A DNA stretch of 64,000 nt, from NCBI GenBank assembly GCA_023432225.1, contig JAEYUW010000011.1:1-64000 (forward strand), given 5' to 3'. The position numbers and the translations under genes were made by a program. Within the stretch, counting starts at the first letter, position 1, and the number at the start of each line of letters is the position of its first letter. Shown here piece after piece: positions 15,021 to 24,106 of the stretch. The stretch is from Verrucomicrobiota bacterium (GTDB lineage Bacteria; Verrucomicrobiota; Verrucomicrobiia; Opitutales; Opitutaceae). The notes under the pieces were generated by a model. The model did no database searches. It was given only the letters and a program-made list of their open reading frames with translations, and was not told the origin of the DNA.

Positions 15021-16217
15021 TCAGGAGGAGGAAGTGAAAACCGACCGGACGCTGTGCGCGAGATGCTGCGGCGTGCCGCGCAAAGCGTCCGCGAGCTCCG
15101 TGCCGGGCGGCGTGATCGGGTGCGCGTGAAAACCCTCGGGCGGTGTGGTCACGCGACCCGCGAACACGTGCACCTTTTTCCCGAGCGCGTGCGCGCGGCG
15201 CGCGACTTCACCGGGAGCCTTCCCTTGCAGCGAGCTCGCATCGAAGCTCCCCTCGCCCGTGAGAACGACATCCGCCGCGGCGAGCCGCGCCTCGAGGCCG
15301 AGCCAGGCCGAAACGAAATCGAAACCCGGCAGGAGTTTCGCGTTGGCCGTGCAATGCAACCCAAACGCCAGCCCGCCCGCCGCGCCGCAGCCGGGCGTTT
15401 CGCACAGCAACGGATGCTTGCCGGCCTGCGCGCAAAGCATCGCGGCCACGCGACCGGTCATGTATTCGAGGCGCGTGAAATCCTCTTCGAGCAATCCCTT
15501 CTGCGGCCCGAAGACATTCGCCGCGCCGAAGGTTCCCATCAGCGGGTTCGTGACGTCCGTCGCGACAAAGATCGGCGGCAGATCGGCGGCGATCCGGCCG
15601 CCCACTTTCGCGAGCGCCGCCCACGTTTCCGGAATGGGATTGGCAATGCGCGAGTCGTCCGCCGCGTGCGCGGTGAGTCCGAGCGCGCCCAAGGCGCCGA
15701 GGCCGACGTCGTGCGTCGCGCTGCCGCCGACGCCCACGACTATCGCCGAGACGCCGTCGCGGGCCGCGGCGAGGATGAGCTCGCCCGTGCCCCGAGTCGT
15801 CGTGCGCCACGGATTGCGCTGTGCGGGCGGGACGAGCGCGAGGCCGGATGCCTGCGCCATCTCGATGACGGCGACAGTGGCGGCGTTTTCGATTGGGTCG
15901 AGGTGCTGCGCGCTGGAGAATTTTTGATTTTGGATTCCCAGCAGCGCGCAAACTTCGGGAGTGAGGTTCGCGACGGGGATCACGCCGTAGTTTGCTTCAA
16001 CTGATTCGCCAAGCGGGCCGGTGACTTTCACCCGGCGCAGCTCGCCGTTCGCGACCTGCGTGAGCACCGCGGCAAAACCGTCGCCACCATCGGCCAGCGG
16101 GCACACATCGATTTGCCAGGCCGGCTGCAGGACACGCAACGCGTCGGCCGCGATGCGACACGCTTCGGCGGCACCGAGCGCGTCCTTGAATTTATCGAAG
16201 GCAACGAAAACGCGCAT
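15021..16217 (-). CDS. glxK: glycerate kinase
   Basis: 398 residues from ATG 16217 (MRVFVAFDKFKDALGAAEAC). The start motif matches type-1 glycerate kinases (the usual MKIVIAPDSFKGSLSA). PLADGGDGFAAVLTQ holds the glycerate-binding Asp-Gly-Gly, VGVGGSATHDVGLGALGALG is the conserved Gly-rich loop, and TPGCGAAGGLAFGL and VLTGEGSFDASSLQGKAPGE complete the family signature. The enzyme phosphorylates D-glycerate (usually to 2-phosphoglycerate in this class) for entry to glycolysis. Followed 1 nt later by the bicupin gene. The frame is open further upstream of 16217 but without recognisable sequence. Confidence 0.93.
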   Translation of the reverse strand: MRVFVAFDKFKDALGAAEACRIAADALRVLQPAWQIDVCPLADGGDGFAAVLTQVANGELRRVKVTGPLGESVEANYGVIPVANLTPEVCALLGIQNQKFSSAQHLDPIENAATVAVIEMAQASGLALVPPAQRNPWRTTTRGTGELILAAARDGVSAIVVGVGGSATHDVGLGALGALGLTAHAADDSRIANPIPETWAALAKVGGRIAADLPPIFVATDVTNPLMGTFGAANVFGPQKGLLEEDFTRLEYMTGRVAAMLCAQAGKHPLLCETPGCGAAGGLAFGLHCTANAKLLPGFDFVSAWLGLEARLAAADVVLTGEGSFDASSLQGKAPGEVARRAHALGKKVHVFAGRVTTPPEGFHAHPITPPGTELADALRGTPQHLAHSVRSVFTSSS

Positions 16218-16285
16218 GGAGAAAGGGGGTCGCAGGATGCAGCGTTGGTCCGCGGCCGCGGCGTGGGGTTTCGCCCGTCGTCGCG

Positions 16286-17329
16286 TCAGCTCTGAACGGC
16301 GAACGGCGCATGCGTCTCCCGTTTCAGCTCGCGGGTCATCAGGGCGTAGAGCGCGTCCGCCGGTTTTTTGCCCTCGTAGAGGATCGAGCGCACCTCGGCC
16401 ATGATCGGCGCCGTGATGCTGCGTTCGACGCAGAGGCCGTGGAACGCGTCGGTGGAACGGTGTCCCTCGACCACGGTTTTGCGGCCCGCCATGAGTTCCT
16501 CGACGGTTTTGCCCTCGCCGATGCGCTGGCCGAACTCGCGGTTGCGACTCCAGGCGCCGTGGCAAGTGGCGACCAAATCACCGAAGCCGGAGAGGCCGTA
16601 GAACGTTTCGCGCTTGGCGCCGAGGGCTTCGCCGACGCGCACCATTTCGGTGAGCGCGCGCGTGAGCAGCGCGGCCTTGGCGTTGTCGCCGAGCTTCAAG
16701 CCGTCGCAAAAGCCGGAGGCGATCGCGTAGATGTTCTTCAGGCATGCGCCGTATTCCGCGCCCGCCAGATCGTCGCTGGTGTAAATGCGCAGCGAGGGGC
16801 TGCTCATCGCCGCTTGCACGCGGCTGACAAACTCGTCGGGACGGACGACTGCGAGCACCATCGCGGCGGGCAGTCCACGCGCAACCTCGGCGGCGTTGGT
16901 CGGTCCGGTGAGCGTGGCGACATTCGCGCCGGGGAGAACCTGCGCCATCACCTCGCTCGGCCGCAGGTGCGTGCCAATCTCGAGGCCCTTCACCAGGCTG
17001 ATGAACAAGCGGAGGCGGCGCGCGTCGGGCAGCACGCGCTTGATCTGCTCGCACCACTCGCGCAGCGCGTGCGACGGGCTGGCAATGAGCGCGACATCGG
17101 CTTCGAGCAACGCCGCGCGCAAGTCGGACGTGACGGTGAGATTTTCCGGCAGCTTGATGCCGGGCAGGTAGTCGCGGTTTTCGCGCGCGAGCTGCATCGC
17201 GACGGCGTGCTCCGGACGGCGAGTGACCAGCGCGGCAACCTGACCGCAACGCGCGAGGTGTGCGGCAACCGCGGTGCCCCAGGCACCGGCACCAATGACG
17301 GCAAAGCGGACTGACGGTTCTTCAGCCAA
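16286..17329 (-). CDS. gpsA: NAD(P)H-dependent glycerol-3-phosphate dehydrogenase
   Basis: 347 residues from a TTG at 17329; no ATG or GTG is available between the lysA stop (17344) and the first conserved residues. The Rossmann motif FAVIGAGAWGTAVAAHLARC opens the protein. LPENLTVTSDLRAAL, LISLVKGLEIGT, LTGPTNAAEVARGLPAAMVL and the catalytic Lys region EYGACLKNIYAIASGFCDGL follow, then GLSGFGDLVATC. GpsA reduces dihydroxyacetone phosphate to sn-glycerol-3-phosphate, the backbone of membrane phospholipids. It lies 14 nt downstream of lysA in the same direction, so the two are probably co-transcribed. Confidence 0.92.
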   Translation of the reverse strand: MAEEPSVRFAVIGAGAWGTAVAAHLARCGQVAALVTRRPEHAVAMQLARENRDYLPGIKLPENLTVTSDLRAALLEADVALIASPSHALREWCEQIKRVLPDARRLRLFISLVKGLEIGTHLRPSEVMAQVLPGANVATLTGPTNAAEVARGLPAAMVLAVVRPDEFVSRVQAAMSSPSLRIYTSDDLAGAEYGACLKNIYAIASGFCDGLKLGDNAKAALLTRALTEMVRVGEALGAKRETFYGLSGFGDLVATCHGAWSRNREFGQRIGEGKTVEELMAGRKTVVEGHRSTDAFHGLCVERSITAPIMAEVRSILYEGKKPADALYALMTRELKRETHAPFAVQS

Positions 17330-17343
17330 GCAAGCGGGGGTAT

Positions 17344-18651
17344 TCAGGTTTTCAGAAAAGCCGGAATTTTCTCCCCGGCGAACATGTTTTCGTCGCTCTC
17401 GCGAGCGTTCACGAGTTCGAAGCGGCGGCCTGATACGAGCACCTCGGCAGGCATCGGCCGGGTGTTGTAGCGGCTGGCCATGGTGTAGCCGTAGGCGCCG
17501 GCGCTCATGAATGCGACGAACTCGCCTTCGCGCACTTCCTGCAGCGTGCGGTTCTTCGCAAAGCAGTCGCCGCTCTCGCAAACGGGCCCGACGATGTCGG
17601 CCGCAATGGCCGCGCGGGCCGAGTCGCGAGTGAGTGGCACGATCTCGTGATAGGCCTCATACATCGCGGGGCGCACGAGGTCGTTCATGGCCGCATCGAG
17701 AATGACGAAGGTTTTGCCCTGACCGCGCTTCACGTATTCGACGCGCGAGACGAGGACGCCGGCGTTGCCGACGAGGAATCGGCCCGGCTCGAGGAGAATT
17801 TTGAGTCCGAGCGGAGCCAGCAGCGGCTTCAAGGCCGCGCCGTAGGCTTCGGGGGTCAACGGGCGCTCGCCTTCCGGTTTCGCGTCCCACCACGCCGCGT
17901 CGCCGCTCGCGAGTGCTTCCTGATAGACAATGCCGATACCGCCACCGACCGAGAAATAACGGATGCCGTAGAGCTGCTTCAGTTCCTCGACGAACGGCAG
18001 GAGCTTTTGCACGGCTTCGACGAACGGGCCGACCTTCGTGAGCTGCGAGCCGATGTGCATCTGCACGCCCTTCAGCTCGACGTTCGGATACTTCGCGGCG
18101 GCGGCGTAGGCGGCGCGAGCGGCCGCGAGCGGGATGCCGAACTTGTTCTCGCTCTTGCCGGTCGTGATCTTCGCGTGGGTGTGCGCGTCGACGTCGGGGT
18201 TGATGCGGATCGCGATCGGCGCCTTTTTGCCGAGCTGGCCGGCGAGGCGATCGATGCGCGCCAGTTCGGGTTCGCTCTCGACGTGGAAGCCGTAGACGCC
18301 GGTCTCGAGCGCGAAGCGGATCTCGGCCTCCGATTTGCCGACGCCCGCAAAGACGCTCTCGCCCGGCGCGCCGCCGGCGGCGATCACGCGGCGCAGTTCG
18401 CCGCCGCTCACCAGGTCGAAGGCCGCGCCGAGGTTCGCGAAGTGCCGCAGCACCGCGAGAGTGGAGTTGGCCTTCATCGCGTAACAGATCTTCAGATCGA
18501 GGCCATCGAGGCTGGCCGCCAGGCGGCGGTAGTTATCCGCGATGGTTTGCGCGCTGTAGACGTAGGTCGGGGACCCGTGGAGGCCGGCGATCGTCGCGAG
18601 ATCGACGCCCTCGGCGTGAAGCTGGTGCCCGACGTAGCGAAAATGGTGCAT
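17344..18651 (-). CDS. lysA: diaminopimelate decarboxylase
   Basis: 435 residues from ATG 18651 (MHHFRYVGHQLHAEGVDLAT); an upstream GTG at 18696 is in frame but less likely. This PLP enzyme decarboxylates meso-diaminopimelate to L-lysine. The PLP lysine lies in KICYAMKANSTLAVLRHFA; the Gly-rich phosphate loop is FSVGGGIGIVYQ; EPGRFLVGNAG and the active-site CESGDCFAKNR motif near the C-terminus are intact; AGAYGYTMASRYNTRPMPAE closes the substrate pocket. No lysine riboswitch is evident upstream. Followed directly by gpsA. Confidence 0.95.
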   Translation of the reverse strand: MHHFRYVGHQLHAEGVDLATIAGLHGSPTYVYSAQTIADNYRRLAASLDGLDLKICYAMKANSTLAVLRHFANLGAAFDLVSGGELRRVIAAGGAPGESVFAGVGKSEAEIRFALETGVYGFHVESEPELARIDRLAGQLGKKAPIAIRINPDVDAHTHAKITTGKSENKFGIPLAAARAAYAAAAKYPNVELKGVQMHIGSQLTKVGPFVEAVQKLLPFVEELKQLYGIRYFSVGGGIGIVYQEALASGDAAWWDAKPEGERPLTPEAYGAALKPLLAPLGLKILLEPGRFLVGNAGVLVSRVEYVKRGQGKTFVILDAAMNDLVRPAMYEAYHEIVPLTRDSARAAIAADIVGPVCESGDCFAKNRTLQEVREGEFVAFMSAGAYGYTMASRYNTRPMPAEVLVSGRRFELVNARESDENMFAGEKIPAFLKT

Positions 18652-18884
18652 GGCGAGGTTGGCCGCGAAATTGGGCGTTTCGGCCGGAAAAACCACCCAA
18701 TTCTTCCCGCGCTCGCGGGGAGTTCCGGCATAGGCGCGGATGCGACCAAGCGCGGCGCGACAAGGGGCGAAACTCTGACGAGTTCCGCTACGCGGTTTCG
18801 GGCGTGGCGCATGCGCCGGGTAAACCCTGCGTCAAAGTGCCGCGTTTTCCGGGAAAGCACTTGAAGGCGCGCGGAAGTTGGCGG

Positions 18885-19160
18885 ATGAATGCACACGTGA
18901 GCCGTTTTCTCCGCCAATTGCTGCAGCGCATCCCGTCCCGCACTCCGCGACGGCTGGACCAGCGGCTGCGGACGACGAGCTCCCGCCGCGCGCAGTTCGT
19001 GAGTTTTCTCGAGTCGAGCGGCTATCGGACGCACAACGTCGACACCTATGAGCGCTCGCTGCAGCGGCGTCGGTTCGCCAAAGCGGCGTTCGCGTGGGCA
19101 ACGGCGTTTGCCATTGCGTGGGTGGTGATCGAGAGCGCGCGCGCGGTTTCGATCTTCTGA
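18885..19160 (+). CDS. small single-pass membrane protein of unknown function
   Basis: 91 residues from ATG 18885. The N-terminal two thirds are basic and helical (many Arg, e.g. SFLESSGYRTHNVDTYERSL), ending with one hydrophobic segment (AAFAWATAFAIAWVVIESA). No family recognised. The composition and the single anchored C-terminal helix look like a real small membrane protein. It sits between the divergent lysA gene and the DUF4203 gene, 76 nt before the latter. Confidence 0.5.
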   Translation: MNAHVSRFLRQLLQRIPSRTPRRLDQRLRTTSSRRAQFVSFLESSGYRTHNVDTYERSLQRRRFAKAAFAWATAFAIAWVVIESARAVSIF

Positions 19161-19236
19161 CGACGCGCGGTCGAATCGGCCGCGGTTTCTGGAAAAGTAA
19201 GTTGAGCGGTGCGGGGCGGGCCGCTTACTTCGCGGC

Positions 19237-19890
19237 GTGCACATCGACGCCGAGCTGTATCCGTGGTTTTCCGTGGCCGCCATCGTCTGGGGGCTGCTCG
19301 ACTGCTTTTTCGGCTACCGGGTGTTCAAGCTCACCATCGCGCTGCTCGGCGCCGTGGCGGGAGCGTTGCTCGCTCAGGCCGGGGCGCAGGCGGCGGGGCT
19401 CGGCAGTGGCGGTGAACTCGCCGCGTTGCTCGTCGGCGCGTTGCTCGGCGCGGGGTTGGCGTTTCTGGCGTATATCGCCGCGGTGTTCGTCGCCGGCTTC
19501 GGACTCGGCGCGACGCTCGCCATCCTGCTGCTGTCGCATTTTCACCACATGGTCGCGCTGCTCGCGGCACTGGTCGTCGGCGTGATCGGCGGTCTGGCGG
19601 CGGTGAAGCTTCAGCGCGTCGTCATCATTTTGGCCACGTCGTTGATGGGCGCTTTCCGGGCGATCTTCGCGCTGATGTATTTCACCAATCAGCTCGACTG
19701 GCTCTATTACTTCCGGCAACCGCAGCAGATCCCCGCGGTGATCGATACCAACACCTGGGTGTTCCCCGCCGTGCTGGTGCTCGCCGCGGTCGGCGCGCTC
19801 GCGCAATTCGAGATTGGCGGCGGCAAGGGCGGCAAATCCGGCGGCGGCACCAAGAAAAAAGATAAGAGGGAGAAGCCGGCCAAAGAGTAA
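19237..19890 (+). CDS. DUF4203-like multi-pass membrane protein
   Basis: 217 residues from a GTG at 19237 (VHIDAELYPWFSVAAIVWGL). It contains about seven hydrophobic segments rich in Gly and Ala, for example LLGAVAGALLAQAGAQAAGL, LVGALLGAGLAFLAYIAAVF and ALLAALVVGVIGGLAAVKLQ, as in the DUF4203/TMEM198 family. The C-terminus is a Gly/Lys-rich cytoplasmic tail (GGGKGGKSGGGTKKKDKREK). Function unknown. A lipoprotein-like gene follows 42 nt downstream on the same strand. Confidence 0.7.
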   Translation: MHIDAELYPWFSVAAIVWGLLDCFFGYRVFKLTIALLGAVAGALLAQAGAQAAGLGSGGELAALLVGALLGAGLAFLAYIAAVFVAGFGLGATLAILLLSHFHHMVALLAALVVGVIGGLAAVKLQRVVIILATSLMGAFRAIFALMYFTNQLDWLYYFRQPQQIPAVIDTNTWVFPAVLVLAAVGALAQFEIGGGKGGKSGGGTKKKDKREKPAKE

Positions 19891-19932
19891 CCGCTTGCGG
19901 CGCACCCGCCCGACCGCAGACTGCCTTTTCCC

Positions 19933-20352
19933 ATGAAAAACACCCTGCTGGCGCTGTGCGCCGCCGTCGCCTTGGTCGTGTCGTTCACCGCCTGCGGTTC
20001 TTCGATTCCGGTGAGCCTCGGAGTGGAACTCGCGTCGATCGACCCTGCCTCCGGTCAGGCGACGATTCGTTACTCCAATCCCTCCGTCGTCGCCTACAAC
20101 GTCGAGCAGTCGTCGCACCGCGTGTTCATTGACGGACGGTTCGTGGGCACCGTGGAACTGAAGGCGCCCCTCGGCATTCCGCAGCAGCGCAACGCCATTG
20201 AGCAAAACGGCACGTTCGTGCCCGAAAAGGGCGCGAGCATCGCAGCGGGCACCGCGAATTACCGACTGGAATCGACGCTCACGCTCGTGCTCTACGGCGA
20301 GAATCTCCAGACCTCGAAACTGAGCGGCAGCGGCACGGTGGTGGTGAAATAA
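19933..20352 (+). CDS. small lipoprotein, LEA-type beta-sandwich
   Basis: 139 residues. The N-terminus has a short basic start, a hydrophobic core and a lipobox-like ending (ALVVSFTAC, Cys21), so a lipoprotein is likely. The mature part of about 118 residues has PVSLGVELASIDPASGQATI, then RYSNPSVVAYNVEQSSHRVF and a C-terminal strand pair, resembling LEA14-type (WHy) beta-sandwich proteins. ATG at 19933 is preceded by no obvious strong ribosome binding site. It probably shares a transcript with the DUF4203 gene. Confidence 0.65.
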   Translation: MKNTLLALCAAVALVVSFTACGSSIPVSLGVELASIDPASGQATIRYSNPSVVAYNVEQSSHRVFIDGRFVGTVELKAPLGIPQQRNAIEQNGTFVPEKGASIAAGTANYRLESTLTLVLYGENLQTSKLSGSGTVVVK

Positions 20353-20382
20353 AAAAGCGGCGCCGGATCGCTCCAGCGCCGC
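20351..20382 (-). terminator. rho-independent terminator for the minus-strand small gene
   Basis: The stem GCGGCGC/GCGCCGC is flanked on its plus-strand left by an A-run, which is a T-run on the minus strand. It therefore terminates the 20404-20643 gene. Confidence 0.65.
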
Positions 20383-20403
20383 AGCTCGGAAACCATTCCG
20401 CCC

Positions 20404-20643
20404 TCAGGCGGCGAGCCGGCCGACTCGCGGCTCGGCGTGACTCACGCCGAGCGGCGCCGGAAGGCGGATGGGCCGGGCAATCGTCAGCGGACTAAACTCG
20501 CGGCTGTATTGCGCGAGCGTCCAGGCCGCGAGACCGGCGGCGAAGAAGAGAGCGGAGAACTCAGCGGCGTCGAGGGCACCGCTCGCGAAGGAAACGAGAC
20601 CGAAGGTGGTCGCGGCGAGGAAGGAGATCAGAGCGGTTTTCAT
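20404..20643 (-). CDS. small membrane protein of unknown function
   Basis: 79 residues from ATG 20643 (MKTALISFLAATTFGLVSFA). It has two hydrophobic segments (residues about 4-22 and 28-45, EFSALFFAAGLAAWTLAQYS) and a basic tail with RPIRLPAPLGVSH. No recognised family. The clean start and the terminator immediately downstream (20351-20382) support a real gene. It is divergent from the M3 peptidase gene. Confidence 0.6.
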   Translation of the reverse strand: MKTALISFLAATTFGLVSFASGALDAAEFSALFFAAGLAAWTLAQYSREFSPLTIARPIRLPAPLGVSHAEPRVGRLAA

Positions 20644-20836
20644 AGGAGGATCAGGTTGACGAGGAGAGCACCCACGCCCGCGCGCGAAAGTTGCAGGATT
20701 TCGCGCGGCTTTGTTCGGCTTGGTGCTCGCAGTCTGACCGCCGGCCCCATTGCGCGATTGCGCTGCACGACAGTTCGCGCAGGGTAAACACTTCAAAACC
20801 TGCCGCCCCAGCGGTCCGTTCTCCAACTCATCCTCC

Positions 20837-22963
20837 ATGAAAGCCCTGCTCGCACTCACCATGGCTGCCACGATCCCTGCCTCCGCTGCTCTCGCTGCTC
20901 CCGCCGCGCCGCCTCCGCCTTCGGCCCCGACGGCGCCGTGGAGCGGTCCTCACGGCGGCGTGCCGCCGTGGGACCAAGTCAAAGCCGCGGACTTCCCCGC
21001 CGCGTTCACCACCGCGATCGACGAATATCGTCGCGAGATCAACACGATCGCGAACAACCCCGAGAAACCCACGTTCGCCAACACGCTCGTCGCAATGGAG
21101 CGCTCGGGCGACACGCTGCGCCGCGTGCTGGCGATGTTCGGTGTTTATCAGAGCAATCTCTCCACGCCCGAGGTGCAGGCACTCGACCTCGAATGGTCGC
21201 CGAAGCTCGCCGCCGCGTTCGACGAAGTGAAGTTCAACGAAAAGCTCTTCGCCCGCATCTCCGCGGTGCACGCCACGCGCGGCGACGCCGGCCTCGACCC
21301 AGTCGACACGCGCCTGCTCGAGCGCACCTACAACGACTTCGTCCGCACCGGAGCGAAACTCAACACCGCCGGCAAGCAACGCCTCGGCGAAATCAACCAG
21401 CGGCTCGCGGCGCTGTTCGCCGATTTCTCCGCGCGCGTGCTGAAGGACGAGGAAACCTGGATCACGCTCGGCGCCGACGATCTCGCCGGCCTCTCCCCCA
21501 ACCTCGTCGCTTCCTACAAAGCCGCCGCCGAGGAGCGCGGCCTCAAAGACGCGTGGGCCGTCGTGAACACCCGCTCGAGCGTCGATCCGTTTCTGACGTT
21601 CTCGGCGAAGCGCGAGCTGCGCGAGAAGGTCTGGCGCGCGTTCAAGAGCCGCGGCGACAACGGCGGCGCGAACGACACCAACGCGCTCATCGTCGAAATC
21701 ACCGGCCTGCGCGCCGAACGTGCGCGCCTGCTCGGCTATCCGACGCACGCGCATCTGCGCATCGAAGACACCATGGCGCGCACGCCCGAACAGGCGGAGC
21801 AACTCATGGCCAAGGTCTGGGCCGCCACCACGGCGCGCGTGAAGGAGGAAGTCGCCGACATGCAAGCGCTCGCGACGAAGGAAGGTTTCAGCGGCCAGAT
21901 CGAGCCGTGGGATTATCTGTATTACGCCGAGAAGGTCCGCACCGCGCGTTACGCGATGAATCAGGACGACCTGAAGCCCTACTTCGAACTCAACAACATG
22001 ATCGCGGCCGCGTTCTCCACGGCCGAGCAGCTCTACGGAATCAAGTTCAAGGAAATCACCGGCACCGTGCCGGTCTTCCATCCCGACGTCCGCGTTTGGG
22101 AAGTGAGCGAGAAGGATGGCCGCTACATCGGCCTGTTCTATGGCGACAATTTCGCCCGCACTGGCAAACGCTCCGGCGCGTGGATGACGAGTTACCGCAA
22201 CTTCGAAGCCGTCGACGTCGCGCGCACGCCGCTCGTGTCGAACAACAACAATTTCGTGAAAGGCGCGCCCGGCGAACCGGTGCTCATCTCGCTCGACGAC
22301 GCCACGACGCTCTTCCACGAGTTCGGCCACGCGCTGCACTTCCTCCTCTCGAATTCGAAGTATCCCGGCTTGAGCGACACGCCCGGCGACTACGTCGAGT
22401 TGCCCAGCCAGGTGCTCGAGAATTGGGTGCTCACGCGTCCGATCCTCGACCGCTACGCGCGCCACTATAAGACCGGCGAAGCGATGCCGCAGGCACTCGT
22501 CGACAAGGTCCGCGCCGCTTCGAAATTCAATCAAGGCTACGCCACGTCCGAGTATCTCTCCGCCGCGATCGTCGACATGCGCCTACACCACCGCCCCGAA
22601 GGCATCACGGACCCGAAGGCCTTCGAGCGCGACGTGATGGCTGCGATCGGCGCGCCGAAGGAAGTCGCAATGCGTCACCGTTTGCCGCAGTTCCTGCACC
22701 TGTTCTCGAGCGACGCCTACTCCGCCGGTTACTACTCGTATCTCTGGGCCGACGTGATGGCGTCGGACGCGTTCCAAGCGTTCGAGGAGAAAGGCAATCT
22801 CTTCGAGCCGAAGCTGGCGAAGCTGATGCGCGAGCAGATCCTCGCGCCGCTCAACAGCTCCGATCGCGCCGAAGCTTACCGCGCCTTCCGCGGCCGCGAC
22901 CCGCAGGTCGACGCACTGCTCAAGCGCCGTGGCTTCCCGGTCGAGAAGCCGAAGGCGGAATAA
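20837..22963 (+). CDS. dcp: M3-family metallopeptidase (peptidyl-dipeptidase Dcp-like)
   Basis: 708 residues from ATG 20837. A signal peptide (MAATIPASAALAAPAAPPPP) suggests a periplasmic enzyme. The zinc motif HEFGH (His494, Glu495, His498, in TTLFHEFGHALHFLL) and the downstream GDYVELPSQVLENWVL Glu ligand region mark the M3 thimet-oligopeptidase fold. Overall length and the family strings YYAEKVRTARYAMNQDDLKP and SAGYYSYLWADVMASDAF fit Dcp, which removes C-terminal dipeptides. It could also be an oligopeptidase A-like enzyme; the signal peptide favours Dcp. Monocistronic, with a terminator at 22989-23018. Confidence 0.9.
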   Translation: MKALLALTMAATIPASAALAAPAAPPPPSAPTAPWSGPHGGVPPWDQVKAADFPAAFTTAIDEYRREINTIANNPEKPTFANTLVAMERSGDTLRRVLAMFGVYQSNLSTPEVQALDLEWSPKLAAAFDEVKFNEKLFARISAVHATRGDAGLDPVDTRLLERTYNDFVRTGAKLNTAGKQRLGEINQRLAALFADFSARVLKDEETWITLGADDLAGLSPNLVASYKAAAEERGLKDAWAVVNTRSSVDPFLTFSAKRELREKVWRAFKSRGDNGGANDTNALIVEITGLRAERARLLGYPTHAHLRIEDTMARTPEQAEQLMAKVWAATTARVKEEVADMQALATKEGFSGQIEPWDYLYYAEKVRTARYAMNQDDLKPYFELNNMIAAAFSTAEQLYGIKFKEITGTVPVFHPDVRVWEVSEKDGRYIGLFYGDNFARTGKRSGAWMTSYRNFEAVDVARTPLVSNNNNFVKGAPGEPVLISLDDATTLFHEFGHALHFLLSNSKYPGLSDTPGDYVELPSQVLENWVLTRPILDRYARHYKTGEAMPQALVDKVRAASKFNQGYATSEYLSAAIVDMRLHHRPEGITDPKAFERDVMAAIGAPKEVAMRHRLPQFLHLFSSDAYSAGYYSYLWADVMASDAFQAFEEKGNLFEPKLAKLMREQILAPLNSSDRAEAYRAFRGRDPQVDALLKRRGFPVEKPKAE

Positions 22964-22988
22964 TCGCTCTCGCAGTTTTTTCTCGTTC

Positions 22989-23018
22989 AGGCGCCGCGCG
23001 GAAAGCCGGCGCCTTTTT
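22989..23018 (+). terminator. rho-independent terminator of dcp
   Basis: The stem AGGCGCCG/CGGCGCCT is followed by TTTTT, 25 nt after the stop codon. Confidence 0.75.
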
Positions 23019-23061
23019 GCATCCCGCCGGAGTCGCTCGTTTGAAAGCCAACGCCCCGCAA

Positions 23062-23089
23062 ATAAAAGCGGCGCAGGAAACCTGCGCCG
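23062..23089 (-). terminator. rho-independent terminator of the hydrolase gene
   Basis: The perfect stem CGGCGCAGG/CCTGCGCCG has an A-rich run on its plus-strand left, that is, a T-run on the minus strand. It lies about 30 nt after the hydrolase stop. Confidence 0.75.
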
Positions 23090-23119
23090 TGGCACGGTGG
23101 CACGCGGGTGTCCTACGAG

Positions 23120-23980
23120 CTACGCGTTGGCGGCGCGCCAGAGTTCCGCAATCTTGTCCGAGACCGGTTTCGTCAGGTCATTATCGGTCCAGTATTCGAC
23201 GTGGCTCATCGGCGTCCAACTCGTGAGGATCGAGCCGACGTTGATGGGAAGATCGCGCGTCACGGTTTCTGAGTAGGCTTTGTTGAGACACTTGAGCGGA
23301 TAGCCGATGATATCGTCGGGGTCGAAAAAATTGTCCCACGCCGCCAGCGGCACGAGGTCCGGATAGTGTTTTTTCAATTTGGCCGGTGGCATCTGAATGG
23401 GGCGGCCAAAATCCTTGAAGCGCAGACTCCAGAGCGCCAGCGGGCTGCCCATGGTGACGAAATACGCGAGCGTTTCACCGCGCTCGAGAGCGGAGGGCTC
23501 GTCACCTTGCGCGGCGCGCGTCTCGGGTCCGTGCAAGTCTTTGCGGGGGTTGGCGAGGTCGTAGAGATAGTTGCTGCTGATGACGGTGCCGAGACTGTGA
23601 GAGATGATGACGAGCGGGGCATCCTCGCCCGCTTCGGCGGCGAGTTCCTTAAGCTTGGTCGCGAATTCGGCGTGCACCTCGTCATAGATCGAGCGCTCAT
23701 CCGGCAACGGCTGATACGCCAGTGCGTCGGCCGCGAAGCTGACCATGAAGCGGCGCAGCGAGGTGAAATCGAGTTCGCCGCCTTTCTTCAGTTGGTGCCA
23801 GAGGGCGTTCTCCGGCAGCTGCAATGTCGGCCCCCAATAGACGGCGCGAAAGACGAGCGCGTCCGCAGCGGGAACGTCGGTGGCAGCGGCGAAACGGGCG
23901 CTGAGCTCAGCGATCATTTCATCCGCGAAGTCGGGGTCAGTGTCACCCACCCCGTGAACGATGGCGACGGCGATTTTCAT
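23120..23980 (-). CDS. alpha/beta-hydrolase, lipase-like
   Basis: 286 residues from ATG 23980 (MKIAVAIVHGVGDTDPDFAD). HGVG near the N-terminus is the oxyanion HGxG loop, and PLVIISHSLGTVISSNYLYD contains the nucleophile elbow (SHSLG, Ser in the G/SxSxG pattern). The acid and His of the triad are not certain; a candidate His is in MSHVEYW near the C-terminus. No signal peptide, so it is likely cytoplasmic. A lipase or esterase role is plausible; substrate unknown. It stands alone between dcp and the sdh operon, with its own terminator. Confidence 0.75.
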   Translation of the reverse strand: MKIAVAIVHGVGDTDPDFADEMIAELSARFAAATDVPAADALVFRAVYWGPTLQLPENALWHQLKKGGELDFTSLRRFMVSFAADALAYQPLPDERSIYDEVHAEFATKLKELAAEAGEDAPLVIISHSLGTVISSNYLYDLANPRKDLHGPETRAAQGDEPSALERGETLAYFVTMGSPLALWSLRFKDFGRPIQMPPAKLKKHYPDLVPLAAWDNFFDPDDIIGYPLKCLNKAYSETVTRDLPINVGSILTSWTPMSHVEYWTDNDLTKPVSDKIAELWRAANA

Positions 23981-24050
23981 GCGGCCGAAGCGTAGCGGAG
24001 CGTGCCTTGGCCGCTGACCGCGTTTTTCGCCTGAATTCAGGTGCTCCAAT

Positions 24051-24076
24051 AAAAACGGCGCGGAGATCCGCGCCGT
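24051..24076 (-). terminator. rho-independent terminator of the sdh operon
   Basis: The perfect stem ACGGCGCGGA/TCCGCGCCGT is preceded on the plus strand by AAAAA (a T-run for the minus strand), about 30 nt after the sdhB stop. Confidence 0.8.
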
Positions 24077-24106
24077 GAGAGAGAACGAAGGTTCAGAATT
24101 GCACGC